Part shown: piece after piece, positions 31,762 to 43,513 of the stretch | Layout of the letters: each line of letters opens with the position of its first letter | How positions within the stretch are numbered: the first letter of the stretch is position 1 | Source of the DNA: Calonectria ilicicola | Lineage: Eukaryota > Ascomycota > Sordariomycetes > Hypocreales > Nectriaceae | Length of the DNA: 64,000 bases | Assembly (NCBI GenBank): GCA_020809705.1 | Contig: CP085832.1 | Coordinates: forward strand, 1,550,001 to 1,614,000 | Direction: 5' to 3' | Position numbers and translations under genes: made by a program | The notes under the pieces: generated by a model | Seen by the model: the letters and a program-made list of their open reading frames with translations, nothing else | The model's database searches: none | What the model was told of the DNA's origin: nothing

Positions 31762-32863
31762 CTCGTTTCTTTTTGATGTCTCACGCTTATGAGTGGGTAA
31801 ATCTCACGTATTGCCATGGAGGCGACCATCGGTCAAGCAACAGCAAAGAGTCAAGTTCGAATATTTACGATTCTCGCCCAAGATAATTATGTTTTGGTCC
31901 AACTAAATTGTAAAAGTTCATACCCCTACTTTTATTTCCGTATTTGATCGGTTGCATGCATGTCAACTTGATCAGGATGCAGAGTTTTTTGCCTCTCCTG
32001 TCCGCCTTTACCCATCGTACACCGTTCCCCACATCAATGGTGTCTCTGTGAGCTTGTGGCATGAATTGAAATGCAGATTCTGGAAAAGATTATATGAATC
32101 ATGTCGGACCAGAAAGGCGATCGTTTAATCTGAGGTTGAAAGCCTGAGCAATTGGGAGGTGTCGCTCAATCAGCTCATGCCAAACTTAACTTTCTCCCTA
32201 TAGTGAAACGTTTTGCTTAATCCACAATCAGTTATTGTATACATTTATGTTAAGACCATTTATGTCAATGAAGGTTATGTAGAATAGTTGTAAATAAACA
32301 AAGTCTGGGTAAATATCGGACTGCATGTGGGAAGAACACAGGCGTGAAACTAATCGATAATAGCAATGCGGAGAAAGAACTGAGAATACTATATCCACAT
32401 ACACTTAAACATGATATTTGGTTCTGTTTTTTTCTTTTTGAGAAATTATGCCATTAAAAGAGTCTTATACGAGTCCGCATGCAACCAGCTTTAAACGGCG
32501 CCACTGAGAGCAATCATTAAACGGTGAGCAGGTACAGAAAGTAACGAGCTTGTCCAAACCAATGAGAGCACAATTAAATATAAAACCGAGTGTTATTCTC
32601 AATCACCTATTCGGCCACTTCGGGGGAGTTCGCCACTCAGTATCCACTATATTAAGGCGACGTCGATCATAACTTGAATTTGTGTACTCAATACTTCACA
32701 GGTCATCTGCAAGCCTCCATACTTCTTGTATATTATCTGTTATCTATGTTTCCGAATTCTACTTTCAGTAAACAGGAATCTACAACACGAACTCGGAAGA
32801 GAAGGTCTGCTCGGGGAATGTCTAGCGAGTTTGGGACCCTCGACATCAACCAATTAAATCTAA

Positions 32864-32948
32864 TCCCCTGTGGCCCAGTTGGCTAAGGCGTATGACTGTT
32901 ACCAAATGGCACATCATAAGATCGGTGGTTCGAGCCCACCCGGGGGAG
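32864..32948 (+). tRNA. tRNA-Asn(GUU): tRNA-Asn(GUU), copy 3, with 11-nt intron
   Basis: Mature part identical to copy 1; intron CCAAATGGCAC, also identical to copy 1. The upstream flank (TCAACCAATTAAAT) resembles that of copy 1. CTTCTTTTTG follows as terminator. Confidence 0.93.
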
Positions 32949-33836
32949 CTCCCTTCTTTTTGCGGTATTTTTGTTCTTGTTAGTGGCTTTGTTGAGACTT
33001 GTCGCACTTTTTTGACGGTGGTTGACACCAATGTGGAACCAATAACTCAGCTTCGACAGAGTCACAAGGGAAACAAGCGAAGAAATCCATCCCCATGTTG
33101 ACTAAACACATCTCTAAGATCCCATACTTTGCAACTTCCTTATATCTTTTTCGGGGGCATTTCTTGGAAGAAAGTATGCTGCAAAATACACGCAGGGCTA
33201 GGAAATAATGTCAGCACCAACAAAGAATATGACAGTCTTAGGATACTCACTTTCCATTCTAAACATAGGTTTAGATGACAAATCACATGTTCGAAATAAG
33301 AAATGCCTGTGATCAATCTTCTCAATTGTCTCTGGTAATTGGTCAAATCAGCAGAACTCACAACAATGAGGGTCGCTCCGTTAAACAGCATATGTTACAT
33401 CAATCGGCTTTGCTATCCATAGTAATAATTGTGTCCATGTGGATTATTGTTAGTCACATATTTGAATCATCTTTGAGTTCATTGCCTATTGTTTCAGAAA
33501 CCCAAGCACAAGATCAATCGAGTAAATGAAAGAGTGCAGTTTGTTACTATCAAGCTGAGATCCATAATCATGAAAGTAATTGATTGCAGTTGTATTCTGA
33601 CTATACACGGCTTCATAGTGAATTTGTGTGTAAAGAAGGAGGATCGATGCTATGAATTAGAAGTCGAGGTCACTACAGTATAACAGGGCGAATCAAGCTT
33701 TACTGACACGGATACGTATACGCATATCTGTTTCATTTATCCCTGATAAGCCAGGTAGGTCTATTTCATATCTGGCTCCTTTGGTTGTACGTACAAAAAA
33801 TAATGACCGAAGTATCAAGCTTCGATTCAAAAAGAA

Positions 33837-33927
33837 GGGTCTGGCCGGGGATTGAACCCGGGACCTCTCGCAAGCTATGCTGTAGGGTTTTCCCTAAGCG
33901 AGAATCATACCACTAGACCACCAGACC
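33837..33927 (-). tRNA. tRNA-Pro(AGG): tRNA-Pro(AGG) with 19-nt intron
   Basis: Minus strand. Acceptor GGTCTGG/CCAGACC with discriminator C, anticodon stem CTCGC/GCGAG, T arm CCGGG-TTCAATC-CCCGG. The anticodon AGG (33895-33893) sits in a loop TTAGGG-T that is split after position 37 by a 19-nt intron (33891-33873) starting AAAACCC. A run TTCTTTTTG follows on this strand as terminator. Confidence 0.92.
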
Positions 33928-34757
33928 AATGATTGCAATATCAGTTGCATCACGTGATGGATGAGAGAGGGGTGGAAACCCAATCTACAAGCTCTCCAGC
34001 CCAGGACAATCGCGGCATCTTTGCTTCAATGACATCGGCATGACCACGCATATCGCTAGTAGATTGCTTTGCGCGTTGGCTAACACTATCAGATCGGTTC
34101 AAAGGCATCGAGAGAAAACTTTGGGAAAACGATATATCAAACAAAGTCCTAATCGCCTATTATCCAAGAAGCTTGGTTTCTAAGTCTAATATAATTCATT
34201 TTTTTTTAAAATGCGACCGCGATTTCAACCCGGGTATTGAATTCAGGGGTTCTTTAATACATCCATTCATCAACTACCACTAAAGATCCTTGCATAATCC
34301 CAATACAGTGAGTATCCTTGTCTGCGCGTGATTTCTCGTGAACTTCATTAATGTCCATATTATTTGATGATCCAATGTGTAGGTTTAATAGGTCGCTTGC
34401 CCATATTTTTACATGAAGAACTGTGAGACCACGGCTCTCTCAAACTCTTCGGCAGCATGCTGTCTTCTCAGTCATTATATAGCAGCAGGGCACTAAATAA
34501 GCTATTCTCACCACAGCATAAAACTTATCTCTAGGTATAGGGACCAAAACTATACTATGTTTAACCATATTTGAGAATTACTTGAGATAAAAAGGAAGCC
34601 ACAACAGTTGAAACTTGCAAGCAGTTACTGAACATGATCCTAGCAAGAGTGACCCACAAAATAGGTGAGCCCCACTCAGTCCAAGATTGTATCAATTGTG
34701 ATGAGACAATGAGAAACAGACACCCAGCTGAAAATCCCTCAAAAAAAAAGAAACAAG

Positions 34758-34842
34758 CTCCCCCGGGTGGGCTCGAACCACCGATCTTATGATGTGCCAT
34801 TCGGTAACAGTCATACGCCTTAGCCAACTGGGCCACAGGGGA
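34758..34842 (-). tRNA. tRNA-Asn(GUU): tRNA-Asn(GUU), copy 4, with 11-nt intron
   Basis: Minus-strand copy with the same mature sequence; intron CCGAATGGCAC, one base different from copies 1 and 3 and equal to copy 5. TTTCTTTTTTTTTG follows the 3' end on this strand as terminator. Confidence 0.93.
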
Positions 34843-35548
34843 TATTCGCTTGTTGTTGTTGCGAGGCGAAGAAAATGACAGTTTTGAAGATGCAACGCCG
34901 CCGGCCAACAGCGACGCCGACAGGAAAAGTTTATTTGTGGTTATTTGAGGCGACGAAGATGAAGGAATTACTCCTCCGTCTATCCATGAATCGCTGCTAT
35001 GTTAAAATTGAGTTCATATTTTTGTTGTATTGGTTGCAATAGATGTGGTTCTCAGCAATAGTGTAATAGTATGATGCTATCTACGAAATACAGTATATCC
35101 GTTGTTAAGGTGATCAATTTTTCCACGAATCCAAGGACTGGGAAATATGGAAATTATATAATTCTCTTGGTTTTTTTTTCCAAAGCAAAAAGAACATAAA
35201 TTGCCGTTATGAACGACTGAAATACCGGTCGTAGTTACACTGATTACTCGAGCGACCAGCCTACCCTATTCATACTCTAACTTCTTATTGTAGGCTAATA
35301 TTGGACAAATTGAAAGAAATTCTATGTTTGTATATCTCTGCAGGAAAGGAGAAATATTTACGTCATCTATTATCTGTCACATTACACCATATCCCGAATT
35401 TTGGCGGTTGATCAAGCGGTGAAAGTTGGTTTGTAATAGTTTGAGGTGATGTTTACGCGAAATTGTGGCTTCACCAGGTCAGTGCTTTGGTACACTATAC
35501 TCCAACATATACTCAAATATGGCGCCTGCGACATGTGAACAAATCAAA

Positions 35549-35633
35549 TCCCCTGTGGCCCAGTTGGCTAAGGCGTATGACTGTTACCGAATGGCACATC
35601 ATAAGATCGGTGGTTCGAGCCCACCCGGGGGAG
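35549..35633 (+). tRNA. tRNA-Asn(GUU): tRNA-Asn(GUU), copy 5, with 11-nt intron
   Basis: Same mature sequence as the other four; intron CCGAATGGCAC as in copy 4. The upstream flank AACAAATCAAA is close to that of copy 2. The downstream flank has short T-runs (CTTTTTG). Confidence 0.93.
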
Positions 35634-38600
35634 CTTGTTTACTTTTTGCTCTTCCAGAGTATTGGATGCAAAATCATTGTGATTGGGAGCATCCATACTC
35701 GCTTTGTACTAATTTTCTTTTTTTTATCGTACTTCTCCCTGGTGTTCCTTTGAATAGCCTTTCTTTGCAATTCGTCTCATTCGGGTTTCGTGTGTTCAGT
35801 TCTGGACAGATTTCGGCTCCACATTGCTCGTCCCGTTGGCAACGGCGAAACAAAGTCGAAACCTTGGAGTTTCAGAGTGGAGATGTGTTCATCCGAACAC
35901 AAAATTTTCAGGATTCGTTTCAAGACTACTTAATGGCAATCGTATTATTAGGCCGTGCCAAGATTTCCAAACAAAAGCGGGTTTTATTATTACGGAGCTG
36001 TTGATGGCTTTTTTTTGTTGTGGCATTTCCTGAACAATGAAAAATAGAAACGATACCGCCACTTTCGTCACATCTCAAGGCCTCTAGATTCATTCTGCAG
36101 ACTTTCGTGTTCCCTTGGAACCGATGCTCTGACAACCCAGTTACCTACCAAACCCGTAGAATCTTTTCGGCCCTTCTATATTTAGTTTGAGGTTATGCAA
36201 TACACCTGCTTAAAATGAAGCAAGCTATGTAGGCATTTGCACTAGGATCCCTTTTGGACATTTTGGTACACGGGGCCGTGTTTATTCGATTGCCTAGATA
36301 TTACCTAAAGTTTGGGTACTTTGGTCTTGTCGCGCACCAGTAGTCACGAGAAAACTTGAAGTAAAATGGAACTTGGCGTTGACCTAATATGTGCTGTCCA
36401 ATCTACAATCCAATACCAACCCAACACATGTCATCGACTCCTATGCGGAAAGTCTCCGGAAGATGGCAGGCGAATTATTAAAACTCATTGGATATCAAGT
36501 GTGGGCTATGATATGAGGCATACTTGAGTTATTTACGCGTAATTTGAATAAGCTACATGATGAGATATGTTGGACGGTATCCACAAGATCAGAATAGAGC
36601 TTCAATAGCGCATGAAGGTCACTGCCAGTATACAGCCACAGAAGCATGGACTTCTAGAACGGTCGAATTTCTTAATTTATCTGTGAAATTGGGAATGTTT
36701 GGTGAGATGCACTGCCATCTAAGCATTATCAGGGCCCTCCGAACACTGGTGAACCAAGGCAGATTCCAGGAAAATCTTTTCCCGGCGCAAAAAAAAAAAA
36801 AACGGTGACTACTGTTTTGAGAGTAGATGAATAAAGCATTTGCGCTGTAATTTCCAGATATTGATCCCAACCTTGTGGTCACAGGCCAACAAGGCGACCA
36901 GCGGAGATGGATACTACCCTCGGAACAGGCTCACCAATTAAGGAAGTGGCTCATTTGTGCGGTATTGAGGCTTTTCTGACATTGGGACATTTGGATGAAC
37001 AGTGCCATTTCGTGGCTATGTCAATTAGACTGACAAACCCAACCCTTTAGTGTTGGTTGCTGTGGAGGCGGCTCCTTGCTTATGACATCAGTCAGATCGC
37101 TTATCCCGATGAAAAGCCCATCATGGAATTGCCACTTTCAGGCACCTGGGTTTATTCGCATACTGGAATGCGATGGATGTTAAACCTCGACCAAGGCTGA
37201 AGATCACTACCGTGTCTTTTGAACAAAGCCCGGCAGGAAGGCAAAAAACCAACGAGGCTGTGGGGCCGCATTGTTCGGCGTCGGAGCCGGGAGAAACTGG
37301 AAGTCACCGCTCAGTGGGGCACGGTAGTGGCGAAGTAACACGAAGGAAGAAGCGAGATATTGACTTGGGAAATGATACGCAGCACTCAATTATTGAGCAG
37401 ATTATCTTCGGCAAAGTGCAAATAACTTCTTGGTTGATGAAGGATCGATTAAGTGGCAAGCCACATCAATGTGGAAACCGGGGGGTCGAAATGTGCACAT
37501 GCCTGAACTAGGGGCAAGAGTTGAACAGATGGGTCAGGTTCTAACCCGAGTGGTTCATTCATGGCGCTCGCTGCATTTGCAGAAGCATTCTAGAACTGGG
37601 GTTCCGGAGATCGGAACCCACAACGACCCAACAAAGAGCACTGGGCTCCGCCTCATCGATTCGGCCATTGCTCGATCCAGACGTGGTTTTATGTGATCGT
37701 GGGTCGATAAGCGTCGGCCAAGCTTTGAAGTTGATTGAGGTGGGAGAGGTTGGGTCTTGTTGTATGGAGGCAGTGCAGACGTCACGTTGGTCGCTTTTGC
37801 GATAATGCTTTTGGCACGAAAACAACCAGGGTTGGTGTGGGAGTCGGGATTGGACAATTAGGGTACCACCCACCTCGCTCTCGCCAACGATTGTGAGTTT
37901 TTGCAATTCCGTCTCAATACCTGGGCGATATGCGCGGTTTGTTGTCCGAGTCGAGACCGCAATCGAAGAGGCTGAATTGCATTGTCTGATCGCACAGAGA
38001 GCCTCTTCAGGACACCGCGATGTGTCACATTGCATGCACGTTGGCGTAGTTTTTTTCTTCTTTTCGTTCAAGAGAGTGATTTTTTCATTATGTATCTGGA
38101 ATGTATTTGTATGTATTTGACGCAAGCATCACGACGGAAATCGGCAGCTTGATTATAGTGATAGACACTCGAAGGATGTGAATTCATTAATGCCGCGAGA
38201 AGGAATGAGATGGGAGGGAAACATTCGAGTTACCTAACCAGCAACAAAAAGTGGGTTGTCATGAGGATGACATATTTGCCCAGAGGTGTTAGACCTACTT
38301 TGGCAGACGAGCTGAGAGAAGAAAGCTCTTGGCCAAGCCAATTAACTAGTCGAGGGGAAACATGCCGACAGCTCTTTTCCTTTCTTCTTCGCGAGGCCGA
38401 TTCTTCCGATGCATGGGGCCACCGGAACCGTTTGAGAGGCCTGTTGGTTGGGACGGGATGGGAGCCTCATTTGTCGCATTGGTCGTATTGATGTGATGTG
38501 ATGGTCAAGGCGAGAGAAGCCGACCCCGGGAATGCGCGAGTGACCTAACGCTAGAGGGGAAAAGCTGGAGCCTGGACTGCCAAGAAGGGTCATTTCGAAA

Positions 38601-39558
38601 CCCAGAGCGATGCCGACCAGCCGTCAGACACATCGGCAGCCAGGGTGTGCGCCACCCGAACGATATGAGGGCGTTGAGGTGTGTGCCCCGCACAGCGACC
38701 CGTCTTTTGCGGGAGAGCGCCCAATGACGTCGAGCATGGTGCTGTGCCGCAGTCACGTTGAAGGCCATCTTGGGGCGAATTTTTGTTGCCCAGAGACAGG
38801 CCTTGCATCAACCCTGGGTCACAGAGAGCATCCCAAAAACTAAGGGTGCGCTCGCTGCTGCAATGCCACACTCAGTCAGTCAAAGAATTGTGATAAAGTG
38901 GGGGTGGATCATCGCCATGTTGCTGATGCTAGCGCAAGTGCGGACAATGGTGGGTGGAGCCACAGGGCCATGTGCCTCCTGTTTGGGAGCTTCTCTGCGC
39001 GGCGCAACCTGGGAACACACGTCTCGCACGCCCCATGCGACTCTCCAGCAAGGTGTTATTCCATTGGCAAACAGCTCTGTCGATGTCGGTTTGAACATTG
39101 TATGGGTGGCATCCACAGCCCTTGCTGTGCCCGGGCGGAGACGGCGCATCGCACGCAGCACAGGCCAAGAGCTTGCCATGTACCAAACGACGTCACTAGA
39201 TCGAAATGCATGCTTTCCTGGGCAAGGGGAGGCAGGACGGTGGTGCTGCTGCGGTGTGCCTTAGCACTTTAGCTAGTAGCGTGCCTTTGTTAGCTAGGTA
39301 GCTGGGCACTGTTAGGCCCGACATGCATGGGAAACTTTCATAGGGTACCATCATGGTTGCGATTGATAAATAGCAACCTTCCCCCACACCGAAACACATC
39401 CATCCCACCGTCTTTGATTCACTGACACACACCTACACATAACCTGACGTTTCTTCTTCCTCTTGTGTCCTACACCACCAACTCAGGACCTTTACGCCTA
39501 ACACCAACAAGCTCTACCATCTTCAAACCTACAGTACCAGTCGCACTCAGTCGCAACA

Positions 39559-40761
39559 ATGTCCGCTCCTCCAGCTCTCAACGGCGACAGCTCCTCCACC
39601 TCCAAGGCCCCCGAGATCACGGGCGGCTTTCAGACCCAGAACAAGATGACTGTCCAGCCCCCCAAGAAGGAGGATCTCCAGCGCAGCTATGCGACCGTCG
39701 TCGAACAAGAGGCCGGCAGCCATGGCTGGTATGGCAGCATGAGTATGTCCTCTCCTCGCATTGCACTGTTCATGCGAAACACTAACACTTGCCTCTCCCA
39801 GTTGATACCCTCGGCAGCATCATCGGAACCATGGGCGCTGTTCCCTGCTGCATCGTCTGCCCCAACCCTTTCAAGAGCGTCGGCCAGGGCAACGTCGGTC
39901 TCATCACTAAGTTTGGTCGCTTCTACAAGGCCGTCGACCCCGGTCTGGTTCGCGTCAACCCCCTCAGCGAGCGCCTTATCCAAATCGACGTCAAGATTCA
40001 GATTGCAGAGGTTCCCGAGCAGACTTGCATGACCAAGGACAACGTCACTTTGCGCCTCACATCCGTCATCTACTACCACATCGTCTCCCCCCACAAGGCC
40101 GCTTTCGGCATCAACAATGTCCGTCAAGCTCTCGTCGAGCGCACCCAGACCACTTTGCGACATGTTGTTGGCGCCCGCGTCCTCCAGGATGTCATTGAGC
40201 GCCGTGAGGAGATTGCCCAGTCCATTGGTGAAATAATTGAGGATGTTGCTGCTGGATGGGGCGTCCAGGTTGAGAGCATGCTCATCAAGGACATTATTTT
40301 CAGCCAGGAGCTCCAGGAGTCCCTGTCGATGGCTGCCCAGAGCAAGCGTATTGGTGAAAGCAAGATTATTGCCGCCAAGGCTGAGGTACCTTTCTTTCCC
40401 TTTCCCCCCTAAACCCTGATACTTCTTGCACCTTTCGCAAGAGCCATGTTGACTGACATGAACCCTCCTACAGGTCGAATCCGCCAAACTCATGCGTCAA
40501 GCCGCCGATATCCTCAGCTCCGCCCCTGCTATGCAGATCCGCTACCTCGAGGCCATGCAAGCCATGGCTAAGTCGGCCAACAGCAAGGTCATCTTCCTGC
40601 CTGCCGCCAACCAGACTATGGGCAACGCTCTCAACGCTGCCATGGCCGCCAACCCCACCGGCGAGTCCAGCGGCAACAATGAGGCCAGCTACAATGACTT
40701 TGGAGGTCAGGACCCGAGCTTCCAGAATGCCATGCATGCTCGCATGGTGGAGAACATCTAA
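39559..40761 (+). CDS. Stomatin-family (SPFH domain) membrane protein
   Basis: Exons 39559-39742, 39802-40385, 40474-40761 (351 aa). Splices join GSM-I-DTLG and AKAE-VESAK in frame; donors are GTATGT and GTACCT. The first ~75 residues are polar. A short hydrophobic, Cys-bearing segment (IIGTMGAVPCCIVCPNPF) is the usual hairpin/palmitoylation zone of stomatins. The SPFH domain follows with GLITKFGRFYKAVDPGL, IDVKIQIAEVPEQ, MTKDNVTLRLTSVIYY and RTQTTLRHVVG. A coiled-coil stretch with E/A/K-rich repeats (SMAAQSKRIGESKI) precedes a Gly/Asn-rich tail. Stomatins form oligomeric membrane scaffolds; in moulds they sit in plasma or mitochondrial membranes near hyphal tips. No targeting peptide is obvious. 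Confidence 0.9.
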
Positions 40762-42057
40762 GGGGTGGTGACGAGCAAAAACTTGTCTGTCGGAACACGG
40801 TGGGCTAACTCTGAGGGTTTCCCGTGCTCGGGAATAGCCTGGTCTACCTGATTTCGAGAGCACATCCTGATTGCTCCATTCGACTTCAACAACAGCGCTG
40901 TTCTCAAATGTCATTGACACCGGCACACTGAAAGTCTTTCCGAGTTCTTCGACCTTGTTTTGCGCGCTTGAATTTTTAGTTGTTTTTGCTTTCACCAACC
41001 CGATACCCTCAAACCACTCTAATAATCAACCAAGCCACAACGGCTCCCCGCTAGTTGTACGTATGTATGCTTTTCTAATTTTTTGGGCCTACTTTTATTT
41101 AAAGTGGCTTAACGAGGGGTACCTCATGGCTGAGATAGGATGAACGAGAAATGATGATGGGCTGGAATTGATACCCAAAGTGCTCGACAGGGCACGTGTA
41201 ATGGGCAGAAATGTTTGTTAGGTGGATTGATATGGATACCCCGAATCGTTCTTTAAGTTTGGCTTGAGTATTTTTGTACCATTTTTCTATCATAGAGTGG
41301 ACAATTGAGTGCGATTGACCCGATTTTGCTGCGTTAAAGTGAGACCCACCTAAGAATGTGTAGTGAAGAGTTGTTTCTGAACAGCGTTTTATCAAAAAAA
41401 AATTTCCCCTTTAGTTTCATTAGTTTGCTGTGACCAAAAAAAAAACCAAATTCATTTCAATCGAAAAATTATTTTTCTCCCAAAGCACATCGAGATCAAA
41501 ATGTTAAAATAAGCGGCGAAAAAGTGTGGCTTCTCTCAATACTTGACTAACAAAAATTCGGGTTCCCATACCCTATACACATAGAGGATGGGGCGGCGAG
41601 CAAAAAGTACTTGGATCAAATTTAGACAACTTTGCATGGTCACGACTCGAAACAATTGGGCAACAAAATATGAAAATGGCAACTTTTGATCTTTTTTTAA
41701 TTCCCAGCTTGGACGACTGGCCTCTCGCATCAAAATCACAGAACAAAGGCGGGATAACGATTAAGTCTACCCCCCTTGACGATACAGGGCTTTCCCTCCC
41801 CCCCATTCCGGTGAGTTCCGTCCTCCCAGCCTGAGCATCCGAGAACAAGCATAGTCAGAAGCCCGACACAAGAAGAGACAAAAGAGAGACATAGGGCCAG
41901 GGGCGAGTATCTTTCCCTCATTAGTACCGTCAAGTCGTACCTTAGTCCCAAGATAAAAGCCAGCAAGCCTCGTAACGCCGTCGATGTCGACCAATCGCAA
42001 TCACCACTGTTCTTCTGATGCGCCACCGTTCGCCTCGTCGCCTTGGTCCTCAGGGCT
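40762..42057. other. Intergenic between convergent stomatin and RPS0 genes
   Basis: 1.3 kb made of the two 3' flanks. Short A- and T-runs near 41390-41450 and 41690. No supported gene or RNA. Confidence 0.6.
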
Positions 42058-43179
42058 CTACCACTGAGTCTCCTTGTTGGCGGCAGCAGCAGCAGGGGCA
42101 GCGGTCTCGGTAGAAGCACCCCACTCGGCGGTGGTGCCAGTGGGAGCGGCACCCCACTCATCGCCGGCAGCACCGTCCCAGCCAGCGGAAGCACCAGCGA
42201 AGCCAGCGGCGGGAGCCTCCCAGTCGCCACCCTGCTGGAAGCCAGTCTCGACGGCAGCGGGAGCCTCCTCCTCGGCGCCAATGAGCTTCTCCTCCTCGAC
42301 CTTCTCCTCGGCCTCGGCCTCGGGGTCACGGTCTAATTGCATGTTAGTGCATGTCACTAAGGGCGAATTTTATATAGGGGAATACATACAGAAGTAAAGA
42401 TCGACCATGACGTCCCAGGGGGTCTCACGGTTGTAGATGGTACCACGGAGGCGGAGGACCTCACGGGCAAGCATCCACCAGACGCAACCGATGGCGTGGC
42501 GACCCTTGTTGTTGGTGGGGATGGCAACGTCAACGTACTCGGTGGGGGAGTCAGTGTCGCAAAGGGCAATGACGGGGATGTTGACGTAGGAAGCCTCCTT
42601 GATGGCCTGGGCGTCGGTTCGGGGGTCGGTGACGACGATCAGACGGGGCTCCTTGAAAGAGCGGGTGATGTAGTTGGTGAAGCTACCGGGGGTGAAGCGA
42701 CCGGCAATGGGGGAGGCACCAGTGTGGGAAGCGAACTTGAGGACGGCACGCTGACCGTAGGGACGGGCAGAGATAACACAGACATCGGCGGGGTTGTCGA
42801 TGGCAGCGATGATGCGGGCAGCGAGGACGATCTTCTCCCTGTGGTTGAATTTTGGTTAGCGATGCTATAGCGGGGCAGCGAAATCGAATTTCGCAACTCT
42901 GGTCTGGTGTTTTTGGCCGAATTCAAGCTGCGCAAGAGCTAATGCAAGTATTTTGCGCAGCGCCCGAAATCCCCAGCCAGAGCTCGAATTTTTCGATTAA
43001 AACACATACCAGGTCTTGCCGACGTTAATGATGTTGACACCATCAGCACGGGTCTTCCAGAGGTAGTTCTCCATGTGGACCTGGAGGTTCTTGCTGCCAA
43101 GGTGAGCCTGGGCAGCCAGGAGCATCTCAATGTCCTGGCTGGTGGCGTTGAAGACGGAGGGCAGGTTGGAGGGAGCCAT
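42058..43179 (-). CDS. RPS0: 40S ribosomal protein S0 (uS2, laminin-receptor-like p40)
   Basis: Three exons on the minus strand: 43179-43010, 42838-42390, 42332-42058 (297 aa). Donors are GTATGT in both introns; the second has CACTAAC as branch site. The joins give [13 protein letters not shown] and DLYF-YRDPEA. The uS2 fold is clear: [73 protein letters not shown]. The C-terminal ~85 residues are acidic then Ala/Gly/Trp-rich ([24 protein letters not shown]), as in fungal S0. It is needed for 40S maturation and joins uS5 at the mRNA exit side. Codon use is strongly biased to C-ending codons, as in a highly expressed gene. Confidence 0.97.
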
Positions 43180-43513
43180 CTTGTCGAATTTCTTCCTGGC
43201 GGGTGACGAGGGTGAAGTCGGAAGGAGAGAAGTTGGTGTTGCGTGCAAGTCGCAAAAAGTTCGCGAGGCCTTCAGAATTTCCAAAATGTGTGTGGTGGGA
43301 GCCCTGATGGGGCTAGTCTAAGATGGTCCTAGCGTAACTTGAACCGGACGCTAATGGATACTGCACGTGATAACACACGCTAATCCGATTTGGGACTCAG
43401 CTCATGCTCTGCTCCATCGGCATGGGCCGTGGCGGGTGGGAAATTTTGAGGTCGGATTGAGGACACCATCCATCGGTCGCTTGTCTATCAATCTCCAGAT
43501 TGATGCGTCAACC
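43180..43513. promoter_or_regulatory. Bidirectional promoter, RPS0 / mitochondrial uS15
   Basis: 334 bp between two ATGs pointing outward. The gene for a cytosolic small-subunit protein and the gene for a mitochondrial small-subunit protein must share this segment. I see no TATA box and no motif I can name with confidence. Confidence 0.6.

Larger units (their letters stand above)
30949..39558. other. Gene-poor tract with tRNA genes only
   Basis: 8.6 kb in which I support no protein gene. Between the tRNAs (30949-31677, 31762-32863, 32949-33836, 33928-34757, 34843-35548, 35634-39558) the DNA is AT-rich with many short frames on both strands and no domain, splice pattern or repeat I can name. 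A homopolymer A-run occurs at about 36789-36802. The last ~1 kb before the stomatin gene is more GC-rich and then C/A-rich, as expected for its promoter and leader. No transposase, LTR or terminal repeats were recognised. Confidence 0.5.

Noticed and set aside
34208..34240. T-arm-like sequence on the minus strand (CCGGGTTGAAATCGCGG)
   Set aside because: One stem mismatch and no matching anticodon or D arm; at best a decayed tRNA fragment.
36785..36810. Long A-run suggesting a retroposed poly(A) tail
   Set aside because: No target-site duplication and no recognisable gene upstream of it.
37559..38125. 188-codon open frame on the minus strand
   Set aside because: No domain, overlapping frames on both strands, poor start context; likely chance.
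38758..39264. 168-codon open frame upstream of the stomatin gene
   Set aside because: Overlapped by equally long frames on the other strand, low-quality composition; more likely promoter DNA.
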